Source: Enemella evansiae
Lineage (GTDB): Bacteria > Actinomycetota > Actinomycetes > Propionibacteriales > Propionibacteriaceae
Assembly (NCBI RefSeq): GCF_002250705.1
Contig: NZ_NMVP01000001.1
Coordinates: forward strand, 310,001 to 374,000
Length of the DNA: 64,000 bases
Direction: 5' to 3'
This document shows, one piece after another, positions 51,086-59,041 of this stretch (position 1 is the stretch's first letter; each line of letters begins with the position of its first letter). Position numbers and translations under genes: made by a program. A model generated the notes under the pieces. It saw nothing but the letters and a program-made list of their open reading frames with translations, searched no databases and had not been told where the DNA came from.

Positions 51086-51122
51086 AAAAAGACCGGGCCA
51101 CGGCTGGTGCCGTGGCCCGGTC
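51086..51122 (-). terminator. Terminator of the second MT0933-type gene
   Basis: 14-bp perfect stem GACCGGGCCACGGC / GCCGTGGCCCGGTC, 4-nt loop, followed on the minus strand by five T (51086-51090). Confidence 0.9.
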
Positions 51123-51138
51123 GGTGGATCCGGGTGGA

Positions 51139-51552
51139 TCAGAACTGGCGCTGCTCGCCCTCACCCTGCGGGGCGTCGGGGCCCTGGTCCTGCTGCGGGG
51201 CGTCGAAGCCCGGCTGCTGATCCTGCTGCTGCGGGGCATCGAAGCCGCCCTGCTGCTCGGGCTGACCGGGAGCGTCGAAGCCACCCTGCTGCTGTTCGGG
51301 CTGACCGGGCTGACCGGGCTGGCCGGGCTGACCGGGCGCACCGGCCTGGTCCTCGGGGGCGGCGCCCGGAGCGGCCTCACCCTGCTGGCCGCCGCCGTAC
51401 TGGCCGCGGGCGAAATCCTGGCCCTTGTCGACCTGCGAGGAGTACTTCCCGCCGGTCTTCTGATCGAGCATGTCGCCGGCCTTGTCGACCGCCGAATCAG
51501 CCTTGTCGGGGTTGTTGGAAGCGAAGTCCTTGGCCTTGTCGAAGATTCCCAT
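51139..51552 (-). CDS. MT0933-type antitoxin-family protein with Gln/Gly/Pro-rich tail
   Basis: 137 residues. MGIFDKAKDFASNNPDKADS then AVDKAGDMLDQKTGGKYSSQ matches the MT0933 family more closely than the copy at 48996. The tail is low-complexity: PGQPGQPGQP, then repeats with GGFDAP. GGAGGATCC precedes ATG 51552. Orphan: no toxin gene adjoins it. The two family members flank the adhesin gene, suggesting duplication around it or a role in the same envelope or stress context. Confidence 0.85.
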   Translation of the reverse strand: MGIFDKAKDFASNNPDKADSAVDKAGDMLDQKTGGKYSSQVDKGQDFARGQYGGGQQGEAAPGAAPEDQAGAPGQPGQPGQPGQPEQQQGGFDAPGQPEQQGGFDAPQQQDQQPGFDAPQQDQGPDAPQGEGEQRQF

Positions 51553-51698
51553 GGATCCTCCTTGGGTTTGGGATCGGGGTGTCAACCCCCTTGGTGGGCG
51601 CCGCCGCAACGGCGCCGAGACCTTTCTACCAATGCTCAGCCGCCGCACGAAAGGGGGAGGCCGCCCCCAGTTCTGTGGGTTTGCGCGCCGACGCCGGT

Positions 51699-52352
51699 TC
51701 AACCCTCGAGCAGGGTCGCCACCGCCACGGTGCCGGGATCCAGACGCAACTCCACCTGGCCATCGAGCCAGGTCGTCCGGGCATCTCGCAGTGGGTCGGC
51801 GCCCGGCATCGACACCTCGCCCCGGATCGCCGTCAGCACCGTGTGTCCCGGCACTCGTACCCGGCCCGGAGAGTCGAACCGATAGGTCACCGAGCGCTCG
51901 GACGCGCACTCCAGGCGTACCCCGCGCTGGTCCCGGAGCCGGGGGGCCGGCCCGGTACCGCGCAGTTCGACCCCCAGCATCCGGATCGGCTCCCGGTTCG
52001 CCGCCGAGACCCGCACCCGATGGATCACCGGATGTTCGCGGTGGGGTTGCCACAGCACCGTCCCCGCGGGCATCCGGAGCCACCCGTTCAGCAACCGGCC
52101 CGCCAACCAGCCGGCGGTCCGCAGCGCACCGGTCGAGGCGCCGGGCCGGGTGGGGGAGGAGGTGGCGTACAGGTTGTCGCTGCGGAACCGCCCACCGCGC
52201 ACGATCAGATAGACCGTGTCCTGGTGGTGCAGGTGATCCAGGGTCACCTGGCCGGGTGTCAGATCCACCTGATAGACCCGGCACCACCGGTTGGCGAAGA
52301 GCTCACCGTGGGCCGGTTCCGCCGCGACCGGCACCCAGGCCGTCCCGGTCAT
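51699..52352 (-). CDS. Cupin-like protein
   Basis: 217 residues. FANRWCRVYQVDLTPGQVTL then DHLHHQDTVYLIVRGG has the His-x-His pattern of a cupin metal site, and a second half (GTVLWQPHREHPVIHRVRV...; WLDGQVELRLDPGTVAVATL) suggests a bicupin. Enzymatic or sensing role unknown. Its start overlaps the epimerase stop by 4 nt, so the two are translated together, under the TetR-bound promoter at 53.4 kb. Confidence 0.75.
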   Translation of the reverse strand: MTGTAWVPVAAEPAHGELFANRWCRVYQVDLTPGQVTLDHLHHQDTVYLIVRGGRFRSDNLYATSSPTRPGASTGALRTAGWLAGRLLNGWLRMPAGTVLWQPHREHPVIHRVRVSAANREPIRMLGVELRGTGPAPRLRDQRGVRLECASERSVTYRFDSPGRVRVPGHTVLTAIRGEVSMPGADPLRDARTTWLDGQVELRLDPGTVAVATLLEG

Positions 52353-53371
52353 CGGGCCGCCGTCGGCGCCGGCAGCAGGTCGATCTCGCGCAGCCAGTCG
52401 ATCGTCTGGGCGAGCATCTCCTCGATCGAGGTACGCCCCAGCCCGAGCGTGCGCCGCGCGAGCGCGTCGTCGACGACCAGATTGCCGGTCGCCCGGCGGT
52501 ACTTGGCCAGGCTCAGCTCCGGCTCGGTGCGGGTCAGTGCGGCCTTCGCCGCCGATGCCGCGAACAGTGCCGCGAGCCGCGGGCGCGGGGTGGCCGCGGC
52601 GGGGACGGGCTCGCCGAGCAGGGTGGCGATCGTCTGCACGACCTCCAGGAAGGACGCCTCGGGGCCACCCAGAATGACATTCGTCCCGGTCAGCGGCGCA
52701 TCGACGGCGGCCAGGTGGGCACTGACCACGTCCTGCACCGCGATCCAGGTGGCGTGCCCGGGCGGGACCACCCGCAGCGAGTCGGTGGCGATCGGCCGGA
52801 GCAGTTGGCGGGCCCAGTTCGACGCGTCCCCCGGGCCGAGGATGTTGACCGGGTTCAGGGTGATCGTCGACAGTGCCCCCGTCCGGGACGCGCGATGCAC
52901 CAGGTGTTCGGCGGCGCGTTTGGAGCGGCCGTAATTGTCACCCTTCGACTGCACGTTCGAGGCGCTGTCCTCCCGGAGCCGGACGCCCGGCTGCCAGCCG
53001 TAGCTGCTGATCGAGGAGGTGTAGACCAACCGCCGCGCGCCGGCCCGGGTGGCGGATTCCAGCAGCGTCGCGGTGCCACCGACATTGTCGCGCCACTGGG
53101 CCGCCCGCTGTCTGGCCCAGGTGGTGGTGTTCCCGGCCAGGTGGAAGATCACCGGCCGGTCGAGTCCGGTGAGGGCGGTGTCGATGGAGGCCTGATCGAG
53201 CAGGTCGCCCATCGTGACGCGTACGCCGGCGGGCAGCAGGTCCACCCGATCGCTGGCCCGGCAGAAGGCGGTCACCGACCAGTCCTCGTCGCGCAGACGG
53301 GTGACCAGGTGCCGGCCCAGGAAGCCGGCGGCCCCGGTGACGAAGGCGGTGCGTGGTCCAGTCATCAACAT
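52349..53371 (-). CDS. NAD-dependent epimerase/dehydratase (extended SDR)
   Basis: 340 residues: VTGAAGFLGRHLV nucleotide loop, FHLAGNTTTW, VYTSSISSYG and the catalytic NYGRSKRAAE (YxxxK). It resembles dihydroflavonol-reductase/3-beta-hydroxysteroid-type SDRs more than sugar epimerases, so the substrate may be a hydrophobic ketone or aldehyde; that is inference. ATG 53371 or 53365. Divergent from tetR with a shared palindromic operator. Confidence 0.85.
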   Translation of the reverse strand: MLMTGPRTAFVTGAAGFLGRHLVTRLRDEDWSVTAFCRASDRVDLLPAGVRVTMGDLLDQASIDTALTGLDRPVIFHLAGNTTTWARQRAAQWRDNVGGTATLLESATRAGARRLVYTSSISSYGWQPGVRLREDSASNVQSKGDNYGRSKRAAEHLVHRASRTGALSTITLNPVNILGPGDASNWARQLLRPIATDSLRVVPPGHATWIAVQDVVSAHLAAVDAPLTGTNVILGGPEASFLEVVQTIATLLGEPVPAAATPRPRLAALFAASAAKAALTRTEPELSLAKYRRATGNLVVDDALARRTLGLGRTSIEEMLAQTIDWLREIDLLPAPTAAR

Positions 53372-53380
53372 CGTTCCTCT

Positions 53381-53413
53381 CGATACCGACGGTATTCAAT
53401 ACTTCCGGTATCG
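53381..53413. promoter_or_regulatory. TetR-type operator between epimerase and tetR
   Basis: A perfect 13-bp palindrome ATACCGACGGTAT (53383-53395) followed by a second ATAC...GGTAT half-pair; the whole stretch begins CGATACC and ends GGTATCG. It covers the likely tetR -10 (TATCGT, 53409-53414, 6 nt before GTG), so autorepression and control of the epimerase-cupin pair are expected. Confidence 0.75.
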
Positions 53414-53420
53414 TACGCGG

Positions 53421-54032
53421 GTGACCGCTCGACGCAAACCAGCAGCCAGCAGACCGACCAGGGAGCAGACCCGCGAGCAGGTGCTCACCGCCGCCGCCGA
53501 GGTCTTCTCCACCAGCGGCTTCACCGGCGCCACCCTGGACCAGATCGCCGCGGCCGGTGGCCTCACGAAGGGGGCGATCTATTCCAGCTTCGGCGGCAAG
53601 GAGGACCTGTTCTTCGAGGTCCTCCGGGCCCGGACCCGGGAACGGCTGCTGGCCGCCCGGGAGATCCGCGACACCTCGGCACCCTTCTCCGGCACCGAGG
53701 TGGGCCGGTTGCTGGAGCGCTTCACCGTCGACGATCCGACCTGGCACCTGGCACTGATCCAGTTCTGGGCCACGGTGACCAACGCCCCGGACCCCGCGCG
53801 CCATGCCGAACTGCGGCGGATGCGGGGCGAACTGCGGGGCGACATCGAAGCCCTGTTGGTCGAGGGGGGAGTCCCCGCCGAGCGGGCGCGATGGCTGGCG
53901 GTCGCCATCCTCGCGCTCTCCAACGGGTTGGCCATCGAGCGCGCGATCGACCCGGAGGCGACCGAAGGGGTGTTCGGCACCGCGCTCGATGCCTGGACCA
54001 GCGACCCGACCCCGCCGGGTCCACCCGAGTGA
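53421..54032 (+). CDS. TetR-family regulator
   Basis: 203 residues: HTH TLDQIAAAGGLTKGAIYSSFGGKEDLF (about 35-62) and an all-helical ligand domain with a TetR_C-type ending. The start GTG 53421 fits TATCGT-N6. It probably represses itself and the divergent SDR-cupin pair through the palindromes at 53381-53413; the inducer is unknown. The frame continues open far upstream but as antisense to the SDR gene. Confidence 0.9.
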   Translation: MTARRKPAASRPTREQTREQVLTAAAEVFSTSGFTGATLDQIAAAGGLTKGAIYSSFGGKEDLFFEVLRARTRERLLAAREIRDTSAPFSGTEVGRLLERFTVDDPTWHLALIQFWATVTNAPDPARHAELRRMRGELRGDIEALLVEGGVPAERARWLAVAILALSNGLAIERAIDPEATEGVFGTALDAWTSDPTPPGPPE

Positions 54033-54061
54033 CCACGAAGGTCTGCGGCAGACTGGAGGGC

Positions 54062-55051
54062 GTGTCCACTCCCGCACCGCGCACCCTGGTCCTGGTCGGC
54101 GCGACCGCCAGCGGCAAGTCGGCGCTCGCGGTGGCGTACGCCCTGTCCAGCGCCGCGCAGGGCCGGCCGGCCGAGGTCGTCAACGCCGACTCGATGCTGG
54201 TCTATCGGGGGATGGACATCGGCACCGCCAAACCCACGATGGCCGAGCGCGGCGGCGTACCCCACCATCTGATCGACATCGCCGAGATCACCGAGACCGC
54301 CTCGGTCGCGGATTTCCAGACCCTCGCCCGGGCCGCGATCGCGGACTGCCACGCCCGCGGCGTGCTGCCCATCGTCACCGGCGGCTCGGCCCTCTACACC
54401 CGGGCGATCACCGACGAGTTCAGCTTCCCCGGCACCGATCCGCAGCGCCGGGCGTACTGGGAAGCCGAACTCGACCGGCTCGGCGCCCCCGCCCTGCACG
54501 CCCTGCTCGCCGAGCGCGCGCCGCAGGCCGCCGCGGACATCCTGCCCGGCAACGGGCGCCGGATCGTGCGCGCGTTGGAGGTGATCGACCTGACCGGCGA
54601 GTTCACCAGCCAGCTGCCGAGCTGGCGCTACGCCCTGCCCGGGACCGTGCTGCAGGTCGGGCTCGAACTGGATCGGGCCACCATGGACGAGCGGATCGCG
54701 CAACGGGTCGAGCGGATGTGGGCCGACGGCTTCGTCGAGGAGGTACGCCGCCTCGAGGCCCGCGGCCTGCGGCAGGGCCGGACCGCCTCCCGCGCGCTCG
54801 GCTACCGGCAGGTGCTGGCGTACCTGGCGGGGGAGAGCAGCGAGGACGAGGCCCGGCGGGCGACCATCACCGGTACCCGTCGCTTCGCCCGCAAACAGCT
54901 CTCCTGGTACCGCCGCGACGAGCGGATCCGCTGGCTGCCCGCCGGCGCCCCGGACCTGGTCGAACGACTGGCCGGAATGCTCGCCGAGCCACCGGTGTTG
55001 CCTGTCCCGGAACGGGATTGGACACCGTCTGGAGGGGGTGAAAGCCTGTGA
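54062..55051 (+). CDS. miaA: tRNA dimethylallyltransferase
   Basis: Prenylates A37 of tRNAs, substrate for MiaB. 329 residues: P-loop GATASGKSALAVA at the N-terminus, NADSMLVYRGMDIGTAKPT, HHLIDI, VTGGSALYTRAI, and the C-terminal Arg/Lys-rich TGTRRFARKQLSWYRRD. GTG 54062 has both CAGACT (54049-54054, 7 nt away) and GGAGGG in front. It overlaps dapF by 4 nt (GTGA). The long upstream open frame (to 51470) is not coding. Confidence 0.95.
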   Translation: MSTPAPRTLVLVGATASGKSALAVAYALSSAAQGRPAEVVNADSMLVYRGMDIGTAKPTMAERGGVPHHLIDIAEITETASVADFQTLARAAIADCHARGVLPIVTGGSALYTRAITDEFSFPGTDPQRRAYWEAELDRLGAPALHALLAERAPQAAADILPGNGRRIVRALEVIDLTGEFTSQLPSWRYALPGTVLQVGLELDRATMDERIAQRVERMWADGFVEEVRRLEARGLRQGRTASRALGYRQVLAYLAGESSEDEARRATITGTRRFARKQLSWYRRDERIRWLPAGAPDLVERLAGMLAEPPVLPVPERDWTPSGGGESL

Positions 55052-55875
55052 GCATGCGGAGCTGGAGCATCGCCAAGGGCCACGGGACGGAGAACGATTT
55101 CGTCATCATGGTGGACCGGCACGGCATGCTCGATCCCAGCGATGACGACATCCGCTTCCTCTGCGACCGGCGCAGCGGCATCGGCGGCGACGGCCTGCTG
55201 CGGGCGATCAAGGCCCAGCACATCCCCGAATGGGACGGCGACCCGGACATCTGGTTCATGGACTACCGCAACGCCGACGGTTCGATCGCCGAGATGTGCG
55301 GCAACGGGGTGCGGGTGTTCGCCCGCTACCTGAACGAGGAGGGCCTGGCCAACGAGCCGGTGATCCCGATCGGGACCCGCGCCGGCCTGCGCACCGCCTA
55401 TCTGGACCGCGAACTGGTGCGGGTCGACATGGGCGCCGTCGCGGTCGACCAGACGCCGACCACGATCCGGCTCGGGGAGCGCGAGTTCACCGCGATGCCG
55501 GCCGATGTGGGCAACCCGCATGCTGTGGTCGAGGTCGAGGACGTACGCTCCCTCGACCTGTCCCGCGCCCCGCAGTTCGATCCGGAGCGTTTCCCCGACG
55601 GGGTGAACGTCGAGTTCGTGCAGCGCGTCGGTGACCGCGAGGTGGCGATGCGGGTCCACGAGCGCGGGGTCGGTGAGACCCGCTCCTGCGGCACCGGAAC
55701 GGTGGCCACGGCGGCGGCCGCCAGCCAGTGGTACGGCGGCGACGAATGGCAGGTCGACGTGCTCGGCGGCCAGGTGCAGGTGGAGCTCGGTGAGGTGGCC
55801 TGGCTGAGCGGTCCGGCGGTCATCGTGTTCCGCGGTGAGGTGCTGCTGCCCGACCGCGAGACCGTCGACGCCTGA
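55048..55875 (+). CDS. dapF: Diaminopimelate epimerase
   Basis: Interconverts LL- and meso-diaminopimelate for lysine and peptidoglycan. 275 residues with the two catalytic cysteines in EMCGNGVR (about 83) and RSCGTGT (about 213); GHGTENDFV begins the fold and DVGNPHAVVEVEDV is the central block. GTG start overlaps the miaA stop. Order miaA-dapF-hflX is conserved in actinobacteria. Confidence 0.95.
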   Translation: MSMRSWSIAKGHGTENDFVIMVDRHGMLDPSDDDIRFLCDRRSGIGGDGLLRAIKAQHIPEWDGDPDIWFMDYRNADGSIAEMCGNGVRVFARYLNEEGLANEPVIPIGTRAGLRTAYLDRELVRVDMGAVAVDQTPTTIRLGEREFTAMPADVGNPHAVVEVEDVRSLDLSRAPQFDPERFPDGVNVEFVQRVGDREVAMRVHERGVGETRSCGTGTVATAAAASQWYGGDEWQVDVLGGQVQVELGEVAWLSGPAVIVFRGEVLLPDRETVDA

Positions 55876-55951
55876 ATCCGGGCGAGGCCGGAGGCGTACC
55901 CGGAACAAACCACTCGCCCCGGTTGGCCGGCCGTGGGAAACTGGTGGGACG

Positions 55952-57430
55952 ATGACAGTACGCCGCCAGGAATACTTCGACGACTCCGAGGATCCGATCG
56001 CCGTCGACGACCAGACCGTCGACCCGATCGAGGAGGAGCTCGACTTCGACGGGGACCAGCTGGAGCTGGCCGAACGCAACTCGTTGCGCCGCGTGGTCGG
56101 GATGTCCACCGAGCTGTCCGACATCACCGAGGTCGAGTACCGCAAACTGCTGCTCGAGCGGGTGGTGCTGGTCAGCGTCTGGACCACCGGCTCCCAGGTC
56201 GACGCCGACAACTCGCTCGCCGAGCTGAAACAGCTCGCCGAGACCGCCGGCTCCCAGGTCCTCGAAGGCCTGGTGCAGCGGCGCCGCAAGCCCGACCCGG
56301 CGACCTACATCGGCTCCGGCAAGGTCGACGAGCTGCGGGAGGTCGTCGTCGCCACCGGTGCCGACACCGTGATCTGCGACGGCGAACTCGCCCCCGCCCA
56401 GCTGCGCAACCTGGAGGACCGGGTCAAGGTCAAGGTCGTCGACCGGACCGCGCTGATCCTCGACATCTTCGCCCAGCACGCGAAATCGGTGGAGGGCAAG
56501 GCGCAGGTCGAACTGGCCCAGCTCAACTATCTGAAGCAGCGGCTCCGCGGCTGGGGCGGCAACCTGTCCCGGCAGGCCGGTGGCCGCGCCGCGGCCGGTG
56601 CCGGTATCGGTGGCCGTGGCCCCGGTGAGACCAAGCTCGAGACCGACCGGCGCCGGATCCATCACCGGATCTCGCAACTGCGCACCAAACTCCGCGAGAT
56701 GGACTCCACCCGTGAGGCCAAGCGCGCCGAACGGCAGCGGCACCGGGTCCCGTCGATCGCGATCGTCGGCTACACCAACGCCGGCAAATCCTCCCTGTTG
56801 AACCGGCTCACCGGCGCCGGGGTGCTGGTCGAGAACGCGCTCTTCGCGACCCTGGACCCGACCACCCGACGCTCCCAGACCCCCGACGGCCGCGTCTACA
56901 CGCTCACCGACACCGTCGGCTTCGTCCGCCACCTGCCGCACGACCTGGTCGAAGCATTCGCTTCCACGCTGGAGGAATCGGTCGCCGCGGACCTGCTGGT
57001 CCATGTGGTCGACGGCTCCGATCCGGACCCGCTCGGCCAGATCGCCGCGGTCCGGACGGTGCTCAACGACATCGGTGCCGGGGACCGGGCCGAGCAGCTG
57101 GTCATCAACAAGGCCGATCTGGCCTCACCGGAGAATCTGCAGCTGCTGCGTACCCATGCCCCCGACGCGATCGTGGTGTCCGCGCGGACCGGTGCCGGCA
57201 TCGACCGGCTCAAGGAGGTCATCGACTCCCGGTTGCCGCGGCCCGAGGTCGAGGTCCGCGCGCTGGTTCCCTACGAGCGTGGGGATCTGCTGGATCAGGT
57301 GCACCGCAGCGGTGAGTTCCTGACCACCGAGCACACCGCCACCGGCACCCGGATCGTGGCCCGGGTGCATCCCGAACTGGCCGCGGAGTTCGAGCCGTAC
57401 GCCGACGTGGAGAACGACGCGACCCGCTGA
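55952..57430 (+). CDS. hflX: Ribosome-associated GTPase HflX
   Basis: Splits stalled or hibernating ribosomes using GTP. About 492 residues: acidic N-terminal extension (EDPIAVDDQTVDPIEEELDF), HflX nucleotide-like domain (PATYIGSGKVDELRE, ICDGELAPAQLRNLE), the linker helix with GGRGPGETKLETDRR, and a G domain with G1 GYTNAGKSSLLN (about 270), TDTVGFVRHLPHDLVEAF and NKAD. ATG 55952 follows GGTGGGAC. HflX is a ClgR target in corynebacteria; I found no ClgR site here. Confidence 0.95.
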   Translation: MTVRRQEYFDDSEDPIAVDDQTVDPIEEELDFDGDQLELAERNSLRRVVGMSTELSDITEVEYRKLLLERVVLVSVWTTGSQVDADNSLAELKQLAETAGSQVLEGLVQRRRKPDPATYIGSGKVDELREVVVATGADTVICDGELAPAQLRNLEDRVKVKVVDRTALILDIFAQHAKSVEGKAQVELAQLNYLKQRLRGWGGNLSRQAGGRAAAGAGIGGRGPGETKLETDRRRIHHRISQLRTKLREMDSTREAKRAERQRHRVPSIAIVGYTNAGKSSLLNRLTGAGVLVENALFATLDPTTRRSQTPDGRVYTLTDTVGFVRHLPHDLVEAFASTLEESVAADLLVHVVDGSDPDPLGQIAAVRTVLNDIGAGDRAEQLVINKADLASPENLQLLRTHAPDAIVVSARTGAGIDRLKEVIDSRLPRPEVEVRALVPYERGDLLDQVHRSGEFLTTEHTATGTRIVARVHPELAAEFEPYADVENDATR

Positions 57431-57476
57431 GCGGACCACCTGCCGCGGCTGCGGTGGCAGGGCTTAGATTGGCCCG

Positions 57477-58256
57477 GTGCAGAGCACCCTGTTGGTCCAG
57501 GCCGCCCGGCTGACGATCTTCCCGGTCCTGGTGACCATCGTCGGCACCCTCGTCGCTGTCTGGCGCCCACCCGGCACCCGGACCGTGGCCGCCATCCAGC
57601 ATTTCGCGGCCGGGGTGGTGATCGCCGCACTGGCCGGTGAGGTGCTCCCGGACCTGAAGGAGCGGGAGGACCACAAACTGGTCTGGACCGCGGTCGGGTT
57701 CGCGCTCGGTGTCGCGGTGATGCTCGTCCTGGGCGCCTGGGAACGACGCCGCTCGGCCGCCGAGAAGGCGCGGGCGGCCAGTGCGACCGGCGGAGCCGGC
57801 ACGGCCGAGGGGCCACGGAGCCTGCCGATGGGCATGCTCATCGCGATCGGCATCGACCTGGTCATCGACGGCATGCTGGTCGGGCTGGGCGTCACGCTGG
57901 GCTCGGCGACCGGCCTGATCATCACGATCGCGCTGACCATCGAGGTGCTCTTCCTCGGGGTGTCGGCCGCGCTCGAGCTGCTCGGCGAGGGCTTCGGGCG
58001 CCGCACCGTGATCTGGGTGGGCGTGGTGCTGGCCCTGCTGGTCGGCGTCGGTGCCCTCGGCGGCGTACTGCTGCTGGGTGGCGCATCGGCCACCGTGCAG
58101 GTCGCCTTCCTCGCCTTCGGCGCCGCGGCGTTGCTCTTCCTGGCCATCGAGGAGCTGATCGTCGAGGCCCACGAGGTCGAGGAGAAGGCCTGGATGTCGG
58201 CGATGCTGTTCGCCGGATTCTTCATCATCTGGCTGCTCGAGGCGCTCGTCGACTGA
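57477..58256 (+). CDS. ZIP-family-like metal transporter
   Basis: 259 residues with about seven to eight helices. HFAAGVVIAALAGEVLPDL (His and Glu in helix 2) and a central GMLIAIGIDLVIDGMLVGLG resemble ZIP metal-site helices, though the usual HN/HE pairs are replaced by ID motifs, and a late helix holds AIEELIVEAHEVEEKAW. The short charged loop (ERRRSAAEKARAASATGG) is typical of ZIPs. TAGATT (57465-57470) ends 6 nt before GTG 57477 (leaderless). Metal and direction unknown. Confidence 0.75.
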   Translation: MQSTLLVQAARLTIFPVLVTIVGTLVAVWRPPGTRTVAAIQHFAAGVVIAALAGEVLPDLKEREDHKLVWTAVGFALGVAVMLVLGAWERRRSAAEKARAASATGGAGTAEGPRSLPMGMLIAIGIDLVIDGMLVGLGVTLGSATGLIITIALTIEVLFLGVSAALELLGEGFGRRTVIWVGVVLALLVGVGALGGVLLLGGASATVQVAFLAFGAAALLFLAIEELIVEAHEVEEKAWMSAMLFAGFFIIWLLEALVD

Positions 58257-58319
58257 TCACAGACCGTGGTCGTACGCCGCAGCGCGGCCAGTGGCCCGCC
58301 GGCGGGTGATCCTTGTCCG

Positions 58320-58808
58320 GTGAAGCGACGACTGCCCTGGTGGGGCTGGACGCTGGCCGGCTGCGGTGGCCTGGCGCTGGTGCTGGTGCTCGGCGTGGCC
58401 GCGGTGATCGGCTGGCAGTTCATCCCGCACCGCACCGACTACGGCGAGCGGTGCACCACCACGCTCGGGATGAAGTGCGAGCGCGTCCACCCGGAGGTGA
58501 TCGCACGGCTGACGCAGATGCGGCTGCCCGCCGGCACGACGGTGCACGAGTCGCAGTACGAATCCTTCCAGGACTGGCGCGTGCGGGCACGGTTCAGTGT
58601 TCCGGCGGATCGGGTCGCCGAATGGGAGCAGTCGCTGGCGGCGTACCCACCGGCCGGTACCACCGACTGCACCGAGCTGACCGGCGAGGGCACCGACCGC
58701 CGCTGTGCCAGCGCGAACGACCCGCAGCAGCCACCGATCCGCACCTACACCCGGGTCACCCGCCCCGACAGTTCGGTGCTCATCGAGGTCGAGGCCTTCA
58801 CCACCTGA
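58320..58808 (+). CDS. Membrane-anchored protein, apparent paralogue of the 1037-1606 gene
   Basis: About 162 residues from GTG 58320 (MKRRLPWWGW). One transmembrane helix (about 10-33), then ERCTTTLGMKCERVHPEV with paired Cys, a QDWRVRARFSVPADRVAEWE strand-helix, two more Cys and the ending RPDSSVLIEVEAFTT. The order of elements parallels the protein encoded at 1037-1606. Function unknown. An in-frame start at 58266 would add 18 residues but no ribosome site. Confidence 0.75.
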   Translation: MKRRLPWWGWTLAGCGGLALVLVLGVAAVIGWQFIPHRTDYGERCTTTLGMKCERVHPEVIARLTQMRLPAGTTVHESQYESFQDWRVRARFSVPADRVAEWEQSLAAYPPAGTTDCTELTGEGTDRRCASANDPQQPPIRTYTRVTRPDSSVLIEVEAFTT

Positions 58809-58836
58809 TCGCGGCCGAGCTCCGGCGCTGATCAGG

Positions 58837-58920
58837 TCAACGCTTCATGGTGCGTTCGTTCCGGGCCAGAGCGGATACCGCTTCGGCGTCGAGCAGGATC
58901 GAGTGTGGCCGCGCGATCAC
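58837..58920 (-). pseudogene. Remnant of a PIN-domain (VapC-like) toxin gene
   Basis: GTG 58920 begins a 27-codon frame reading VIARPHSILLDAEAVSALAR then NERTMKR and a stop. ILLDAEAVSALAR is how actinobacterial PIN toxins begin (first catalytic Asp in LLDA). The rest of the domain, with its other acidic residues, is absent. Just upstream a frame ending DEDEVAALMTRLSS stops in a GTGA overlap with this GTG, the classical antitoxin-toxin junction. So a VapBC-type module seems to have been here and to have decayed; recognised by eye only. Confidence 0.45.
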
Positions 58921-59018
58921 GATGACAAGCGGGTCATCAGTGCCGCGACCTCGTCCTCATCAACGGGACCGTCTGGAATCGCCTGTGCACAACCCCGCCC
59001 GGCGCCTCGAATCGGTGG
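58917..59018 (-). pseudogene. C-terminal remnant of the associated antitoxin gene
   Basis: In frame with the stop at 58917-58919, the minus strand reads AQAIPDGPVDEDEVAALMTR then LSS, an acidic helical end as in small antitoxins. Its 5' part would overlap the dinG promoter and start and is gone. No family assigned. Confidence 0.3.
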
Positions 59019-59041
59019 CCTCCGGCGACTAGATTGCTTCG

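Noticed and set aside
51470..55051. A 1193-codon plus-strand open frame ending in miaA
   Set aside because: The frame before 54062 is antisense or out of phase to the cupin, SDR and tetR genes and has Arg/Pro/Gly-biased composition.
58847..59032. A 61-codon plus-strand open frame between the membrane gene and dinG
   Set aside because: Low-complexity Arg/Ser/Pro composition, no ribosome site, and it overlaps the dinG promoter; the opposite strand gives a better explanation (toxin remnant).
58937..59041. LexA box at dinG
   Set aside because: Searched for TCGAAC/GTTCGA pairs; only a lone TCGAAT occurs, so SOS control is not supported.
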